10,148 nt of DNA from Dehalococcoidia bacterium (GTDB lineage: Bacteria; Chloroflexota; Dehalococcoidia; UBA3495). Position 1 is the first letter of the stretch; each line of letters begins with the position of its first letter. The stretch spans positions 1 through 10,148 of the forward strand of contig JASMCQ010000028.1 in assembly GCA_030753265.1 (NCBI GenBank). Direction: 5' to 3'. Position numbers and translations under genes: made by a program. This document shows positions 6,122-10,148 of this stretch, one piece after another. The notes under the pieces are model-generated. The model was given only the letters and a program-made list of their open reading frames with translations, was not told the origin of the DNA and searched no databases.

Positions 6122-6200
6122 AAGTGGACCGACGCTGAACGCAACCGGTGGCCCGCTCCCGCGTGAACCTGCTCATCCTGAACACGGCTAACGGCACTTG

Positions 6201-7496
6201 ATGACCGACAGCACCCCTAAACCCGGCCTCTTCTACGGCTGGTACATTGCCGCGGCGTGCCTTTTTATCGCCTTCTCCGTGGTGGGGACCCGCCAGGCCA
6301 TTGGCGTTTTCGTCGTTCCCATGAGCGATGATTTTGGCTGGGACCGGACGACCATGTCCTTGGCCGTCGCGATGGGCGTCCTGGTCAACGGGTTGACTCA
6401 GCCGTTCATGGGATACCTCTTCGACCGGTTGGGGGTACGCGTGATCGTGGCCAGCCTGATCGTAGTTGGCCTGGCCACGGTCTCCCTCGCTTTTACGTTT
6501 CACATCCTGTTCTTTGCCTTCGTGTTTGGTGTCGTCGCCTCCACCGCCCTGAGCGGTGCGTCGGCGAACAACACCGGGGCCTTGCTGGCCAGGTGGTTCC
6601 GGCGCCGGCTAGGCACCGTGGTCGGCCTGAGCGGCGCCGGAAGTTCCGTGGGCGGACTGGTGCTGGTGCCATTCGTCGCCTATCTGATGGAGGCCACGAG
6701 CTGGCGAGTAAGCTGGATAGCCATGGGCCTGATCATTCTCACCCTCTCGGTGCCTATGGCCTTCATGTTTCTTCGCGATGATCCCAGCAAGATGGGGTTA
6801 CGACCCGATGGCGATCCCGACCCGCGCCGGAGTGGCGCCAAGGGCCCTGGTTACCAGGCAGCAGGCCCGCTGGAGACGGATCAGTGGACCAGGCCCTTCC
6901 GGTCTTCGCCCATCTGGCATTTGGCTGCCGCTTACTTCGTTTGCGGGTGCACCACCACGGCGATATCGTTTCACTTCGTGGCCTACGCCGAAGAGGAAGT
7001 GGGCGTGTCCGCCGTCACGGCTGCCTGGGTCTTCTCCTTCATGATGTTCCTAAACGTGGCAGGCAACGTCGTCGCCGGAATACTGGCGGACCGGTACCGG
7101 CGCAAGAACGTCTTGGCAGCCGGGTACTTCTTGCGCGGTTGCGCCTACGTCGTGTTGCTGGCGGTGCCGTCGACCGCAGGTTTGTGGGCTTTTGCTGCCC
7201 TCGCCGGGGTCGCCTGGGGCGCCACCGCCAGCGTGACGAAGGCCCTGACCGCCGACGTTTACGGTGTACGGGCCCTCGGGACCATATCGGGGATTTCGTT
7301 CGGCTTCCACCAGGTCGGTGGCGCTTTGTCGGTATTGATGGCCGGGGTTCTCCAAGACGTGACCGGCTCCTACAATCTCCCGTTCGCCATCGTTGGTTTC
7401 CTGCTGTTCCCGGCGGCCCTTTCCGCGTTCACCATCAAAGAGCAAAAATACTCGGTGCGCTACCAGGTCCATTCACCTCCGGCAGCCGCCCGCTGA
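6201..7496 (+). CDS. MFS transporter, OFA/monocarboxylate-like
   Basis: The 431-residue protein has about 12 hydrophobic helices in two sets of six, split by a hydrophilic loop at about 192-240. It begins GLFYGWYIAAACLFIAF and continues with DFGWDRTTMSLA, the N-terminal signature I associate with the oxalate/formate antiporter (OFA) and monocarboxylate branch of the major facilitator superfamily. Loop 2-3 has the MFS motif A-like GYLFDRLGVR (71-80), echoed by GILADRYRRK (273-282) in the second half. The LRDDPSKMGLRPDGD segment after helix 6 is also typical of the branch. I use ATG 6201; a TTG directly before it at 6198 is also in frame. No good ribosome binding site is visible. The substrate is probably a small carboxylate, but the glycerol kinase gene 6 bases downstream means a polyol or related compound cannot be excluded. 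Confidence 0.88.
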   Translation: MTDSTPKPGLFYGWYIAAACLFIAFSVVGTRQAIGVFVVPMSDDFGWDRTTMSLAVAMGVLVNGLTQPFMGYLFDRLGVRVIVASLIVVGLATVSLAFTFHILFFAFVFGVVASTALSGASANNTGALLARWFRRRLGTVVGLSGAGSSVGGLVLVPFVAYLMEATSWRVSWIAMGLIILTLSVPMAFMFLRDDPSKMGLRPDGDPDPRRSGAKGPGYQAAGPLETDQWTRPFRSSPIWHLAAAYFVCGCTTTAISFHFVAYAEEEVGVSAVTAAWVFSFMMFLNVAGNVVAGILADRYRRKNVLAAGYFLRGCAYVVLLAVPSTAGLWAFAALAGVAWGATASVTKALTADVYGVRALGTISGISFGFHQVGGALSVLMAGVLQDVTGSYNLPFAIVGFLLFPAALSAFTIKEQKYSVRYQVHSPPAAAR

Positions 7497-7502
7497 CCCG
7501 AG

Positions 7503-9041
7503 ATGCCCCGGCCGGCGAGAACCATGGCTCAGCCAAGAACCCGACAGAATTACGTCATGGCGGTCGACCAGGGCACCACCGGGTCGGCGGCTTTGATCTT
7601 CGGCCGCGATGGCCGCGTGGTTGCCTGGGCCGAACGTGAGATCACCCAGCACTATCCTGAGCCCGGCTGGTCAAGCCATGACCCGGAGGAGATTGTTCAG
7701 TCGACCCTCGCCGTAGCCCGAGAGGCCATGGCTTCGGCGGGTATCGAGCCCCAACATCTGGCGGCCATCGGTATCACGAACCAGCGGGAGACCACGGTGG
7801 TCTGGGAACGTGCTTCCGGGCGGCCCGTGGCGCCTGCCATTGTTTGGCAATGCCGCCGCACGGCCCGGTTATGCGAGGAGTTGAAGGACCGAGGGATGCA
7901 GCCGAGGGTTCGGGAGCGGACCGGGTTGGTTATCGACGCCTACTTCTCCGCCACCAAAATCCGCTGGCTGTTGGACCACACGCCCGACGGTCAACGCCGT
8001 GCCGAAGCCGGGGAGTTGTGCGCCGGCACCATCGATAGCTGGCTTCTTTACCGGTTGACCGGCGGCAGGGTCCACGCGACGGACGTTTCCAACGCGTCGC
8101 GTACCATGCTTTTCAACATCCACACCCGGAATTGGGACATGGACCTGCTCGAGTCTTTGGGAATTCCCCGGTGCATGTTGCCCGACGTGCGGCCGTCCAG
8201 CAGTATCTTTGGCGAGACGGACCCCAGTTTGTTTGGCGCGGCAGTTCCCGTAACTTGTCTGGTCGGGGACCAGAGCGCCGCCTTGTTCGGCCAGGTTTGT
8301 TTCGAGCCGGGGATGGTCAAGAACACCTACGGCACCGGGTCCTTCCTGCTGATGCAGACCGGCGACCGGCCAGTCCCACCGGCCCCTGGTCTACTTACCA
8401 CCATCGGTTGGCAGCGACAGGGGCAACAGACCCAATACGCGTTGGAGGGGAGCGTCTTCATCACCGGGGCCGCGATCCAATGGCTGAGAGACGGTCTGGG
8501 CATTATCGAGCGGGCATCCGACACAGAGGAGATAGCCCAATCGGTTTCGGATACAGGTGGGGTGTACTTCGTACCGGCTTTCGCCGGCCTGGGCGCTCCC
8601 CACTGGGACATGTATGCCCGGGGGACCATTGTTGGCCTTACCGGCGGCACGACCCGGGCCCACATCATCCGGGCAACCCTGGAGGCGATAGCTTACCAGG
8701 TCCGAGACGTGTTGGAGGTCATCAGGCCGTCCATCCAGTTGGAGATAACCCTGCTCCGGGCCGACGGCGGCGGGTCGGCCAACAGATTCTTGATGCAGTT
8801 TCAGGCCGACCTACTCGGCATCCCGGTGGAGGTACCGGAGATTGCTGAAACCACCGCTTTGGGCGCCGCGTACCTGGCCGGGTTGGCCGTGGGCTTTTGG
8901 GGCAGCCAGCAGGAACTGTCCGCGCAGTGGCGCTTGGATGCCCGTTACGAGCCCCGTATGTCTCGAGGGGAGGCGGACAAGCTCTACGCCGGCTGGCAGC
9001 GAGCAATGGAGCGGGCCCGGAATTGGGAAACGCCGGGCTGA
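7503..9041 (+). CDS. glpK: Glycerol kinase (FGGY family)
   Basis: The enzyme phosphorylates glycerol to glycerol-3-phosphate with ATP in the cytosol. Residues (from ATG 7503) follow the family: AVDQGTTGS for phosphate binding (20-28); NQRETT with Arg95/Glu96; IVWQCRRT with Trp115; GLVIDAYFSATK with Tyr147; and GDQSAALFGQ with the catalytic Asp246. The C-terminal half has NTYGTGSFLLM and DGGGSANRFLMQFQADLLG. All glycerol-contact residues known for E. coli GlpK are present. Length, 512, is slightly above the usual ~500; a second ATG at 7524 may be the real start, since neither has a good ribosome binding site. The glycine-rich GGKGGTR loop that binds fructose-1,6-bisphosphate in E. coli is absent (DPSLFGAAVPV instead), so that control is probably missing. 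It follows the MFS gene by 6 bases, implying translational coupling. No glpF or glpD is in the window. Confidence 0.93.
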   Translation: MPRPARTMAQPRTRQNYVMAVDQGTTGSAALIFGRDGRVVAWAEREITQHYPEPGWSSHDPEEIVQSTLAVAREAMASAGIEPQHLAAIGITNQRETTVVWERASGRPVAPAIVWQCRRTARLCEELKDRGMQPRVRERTGLVIDAYFSATKIRWLLDHTPDGQRRAEAGELCAGTIDSWLLYRLTGGRVHATDVSNASRTMLFNIHTRNWDMDLLESLGIPRCMLPDVRPSSSIFGETDPSLFGAAVPVTCLVGDQSAALFGQVCFEPGMVKNTYGTGSFLLMQTGDRPVPPAPGLLTTIGWQRQGQQTQYALEGSVFITGAAIQWLRDGLGIIERASDTEEIAQSVSDTGGVYFVPAFAGLGAPHWDMYARGTIVGLTGGTTRAHIIRATLEAIAYQVRDVLEVIRPSIQLEITLLRADGGGSANRFLMQFQADLLGIPVEVPEIAETTALGAAYLAGLAVGFWGSQQELSAQWRLDARYEPRMSRGEADKLYAGWQRAMERARNWETPG

Positions 9042-9075
9042 AACCGGCCTGGCCTGGCAGCGCCCTCTCACACCC

Positions 9076-9480
9076 CTACCGCAACTCCAACAGGACCTGG
9101 CCGGTATTCACGCCCTGGCCTGGCTGGGTCCGGACCGCCCGCACCACGCCCGCGACCGGGGCGCGAATGCTTTGCTGTAGCTTGAGGGCTTCCATCACGC
9201 AGAGTTGGTCCCCCGCCGAGACCTGCTGGCCTACGCTCACCGCCACGGAGATAATCACCCCCAGCATCGGCGCCCGCACCTCCGTCACTTTCCCCACGGA
9301 GGTGCCCGCGGGGACCCTGGAAGCAGCCAATGGACCCGGGATCTCAGCGGCGGGAAGCCCTTCCACCTCTATCTCCACGGGCATGCCGTCCACCAGAACC
9401 CGCACCGGGTTGGTGCGGATATCGTCCATCGCGACGGCATACCACTGCTCCCCTATTTGGACCTTCATGTGTCTGGCCAA
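9076..9480 (-). CDS. Biotin carboxyl carrier protein of a Na+-pumping decarboxylase, variant biotinyl motif
   Basis: The 134-residue protein has an N-terminal beta segment (to ~41, VRVLVDGMPVEIEVEG) like that preceding the biotinyl domain of OadA/PycB proteins. A short Pro/Ala linker (43-59) and a biotinyl/lipoyl-type domain (64-134) follow. The biotin-accepting lysine should be Lys100 in VMEALKLQQ; the canonical motif is EAMKM, so both flanking methionines are leucine here. VRAPMLGVIISV and IRAPVAGVVRAV are the two symmetric strands that flank the hairpin. It would carry CO2 as carboxybiotin from a carboxyltransferase subunit to the membrane beta subunit encoded just upstream. Start: TTG 9480 has GGGAG 6 bases before it, whereas ATG 9468 is 18 bases from it, so I prefer TTG. 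It converges with the glycerol kinase gene with 34 bases between stops. A carboxyltransferase (alpha) subunit gene is not in the window. Confidence 0.85.
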   Translation of the reverse strand: MARHMKVQIGEQWYAVAMDDIRTNPVRVLVDGMPVEIEVEGLPAAEIPGPLAASRVPAGTSVGKVTEVRAPMLGVIISVAVSVGQQVSAGDQLCVMEALKLQQSIRAPVAGVVRAVRTQPGQGVNTGQVLLELR

Positions 9481-9486
9481 AGTCTG

Positions 9487-9491
9487 CTCCC
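9487..9491 (-). promoter_or_regulatory. Ribosome binding site that selects a TTG start for the biotin carrier
   Basis: GGGAG on the - strand lies 6 bases before TTG 9480, a normal spacing, against 18 bases before the alternative ATG 9468. It sits directly after the stop codon of the decarboxylase beta subunit gene (9495-9497), which fits translation of the two genes from one mRNA. Confidence 0.5.
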
Positions 9492-9494
9492 GTT

Positions 9495-10148
9495 TCAGCT
9501 CAATAGGGAGATGAAAATGCCCGCCACCACCGCGGAGCCGATGACGCCCGCCACGTTGGGGCCCATTGCGTGGGCCAGCAGGAAGTTATCCGGGTCGGCC
9601 TCCTGGCCCAATTTGTGGGAGATGCGGGCAGCCATGGGCACCGCCGACACCCCGGCCGAGCCAATCAGCGGATTCACTTTCTCCTTCACCATTAGATTCA
9701 TCAGTTTGGCGAACAGCACGCCGCCTACGGTGCCACTGGCGAAGGCCACCAGCCCCAGGGCAAGGATTGCCAAGGTCTCCAGCTCTAGGACCTTGTCAGC
9801 CGACAGTTGGGCGCCCACGGTGATCATCAGAAAGATGGTGACGACGTTCATGATCTCGTTGGAGGCGGCATGGCTGAGCCGGGGTACCGAGCCGCTTTCG
9901 GCGAACAGATTGCCGATCATGAACATTCCGATGAGGGGCGCCGCCTCCGGCACCAGGAGAATGATCAGGACCATCGCCACCAAGGGGAAGATCAGCTTCT
10001 CCTGCCTGGAAACCTCGCGCAAGGGCCTCATTACTATCTGGCGCTCCCGCTTGGTGGTCAGCAGACGCATCAAGGGCGGCTGGATGAACGCCACACTGGC
10101 CATGTAGGAGTAGGCGACTATGGCGGTGCGGCCCAGCAGGTGAGGCGC
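9495..10148 (-). CDS. Na+-translocating decarboxylase beta subunit (OadB/GcdB/MmdB family), C-terminal part, 5' end off window
   Basis: The frame is open to the last base of the window (217 residues shown; family members are about 370-430). An internal ATG at 10103 is not the start, because the reading continues upstream in frame as [13 protein letters not shown], matching the family. This integral membrane subunit decarboxylates carboxybiotin and pumps Na+ out of the cell. Conserved stretches are clear: [55 protein letters not shown], [24 protein letters not shown], and [21 protein letters not shown] near the C-terminus, with several hydrophobic helices between. The substrate-specific carboxyltransferase is outside the window, so oxaloacetate, methylmalonyl-CoA and glutaconyl-CoA cannot be told apart. 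The biotin carrier gene follows 14 bases downstream, in the same operon. Confidence 0.92.
   Translation of the reverse strand, partial: APHLLGRTAIVAYSYMASVAFIQPPLMRLLTTKRERQIVMRPLREVSRQEKLIFPLVAMVLIILLVPEAAPLIGMFMIGNLFAESGSVPRLSHAASNEIMNVVTIFLMITVGAQLSADKVLELETLAILALGLVAFASGTVGGVLFAKLMNLMVKEKVNPLIGSAGVSAVPMAARISHKLGQEADPDNFLLAHAMGPNVAGVIGSAVVAGIFISLLS

Larger units (their letters stand above)
5555..6200. other. Divergent intergenic region with a hairpin, an orphan small frame and a MITE-like element
   Basis: This 646-base spacer separates the divergent enolase-type and transporter genes. It holds the - strand ribosome binding site at 5560-5566, an inverted repeat at 5633-5649 and the palindromic element at 5998-6121. 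A + strand frame at 5691-5948 encodes 85 residues with six cysteines but has no clear ribosome binding site or recognisable domain, so it is not called as a gene. I found no convincing promoter for either flanking gene, although both should start here. Confidence 0.6.

Noticed and set aside
6884..7639. 251-residue + strand frame overlapping the transporter and kinase genes
   Set aside because: It is an Arg/Gly-rich shadow of two well-supported genes and has no domain of its own.
9205..10107. 300-residue + strand frame opposite the decarboxylase genes
   Set aside because: The - strand translations match the biotin carrier and OadB-family beta subunit very clearly; the + strand product is their reverse complement artefact.
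1..10148. CRISPR array or toxin-antitoxin/defence module
   Set aside because: I found no regularly spaced direct repeats, and no gene product with defence-related motifs.

Overview
The window looks like chromosomal DNA of an uncultured bacterium of high to moderate GC with compact, single-gene or two-gene transcription units. The mix of crotonase, CaiB-type CoA-transferase remnant, enolase-superfamily dehydratase, EthD-like protein, DinB-like proteins and a Na+-pumping decarboxylase would suit a Chloroflexota/SAR202-like heterotroph. That placement is an inference from gene content only; no rRNA or tRNA gene is present to confirm it.

Left edge (1-975): the window opens inside the C-terminal part of a contractile-tail baseplate-type protein (phage tail protein I / TIGR02242-like), with codon use less GC-biased than the rest. 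About 600 bases follow with no gene I can support, ending in a cluster of four inverted repeats. Next (976-3282), all on the + strand, come a truncated CaiB/BaiF CoA-transferase remnant, a complete enoyl-CoA hydratase/isomerase and two tandem DinB-superfamily paralogues.

Middle (3350-5554), on the - strand: an enolase-superfamily (mandelate racemase-type) acid sugar dehydratase/racemase, then a two-domain EthD-like protein with its own near-consensus sigma70-type promoter. A 646-base spacer (5555-6200) separates these from the next + strand genes. It holds a 124-base MITE-like palindromic element with 16-base terminal inverted repeats.

Right part: an OFA-like MFS transporter and a glycerol kinase (6201-9041) lie 6 bases apart and probably form an operon for uptake and phosphorylation of a small substrate. 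Convergent to them, from the right edge, are a biotin carrier protein and the C-terminal part of the beta subunit of a Na+-translocating decarboxylase (oxaloacetate/methylmalonyl-CoA/glutaconyl-CoA type), whose gene runs off the window.

I see no complete novel multi-gene system here. The best leads are the contractile-tail gene at the left edge, which may be the end of a phage tail or extracellular contractile injection cluster outside the window, the MITE-like element, and a biotin carrier with a non-canonical biotinylation motif.
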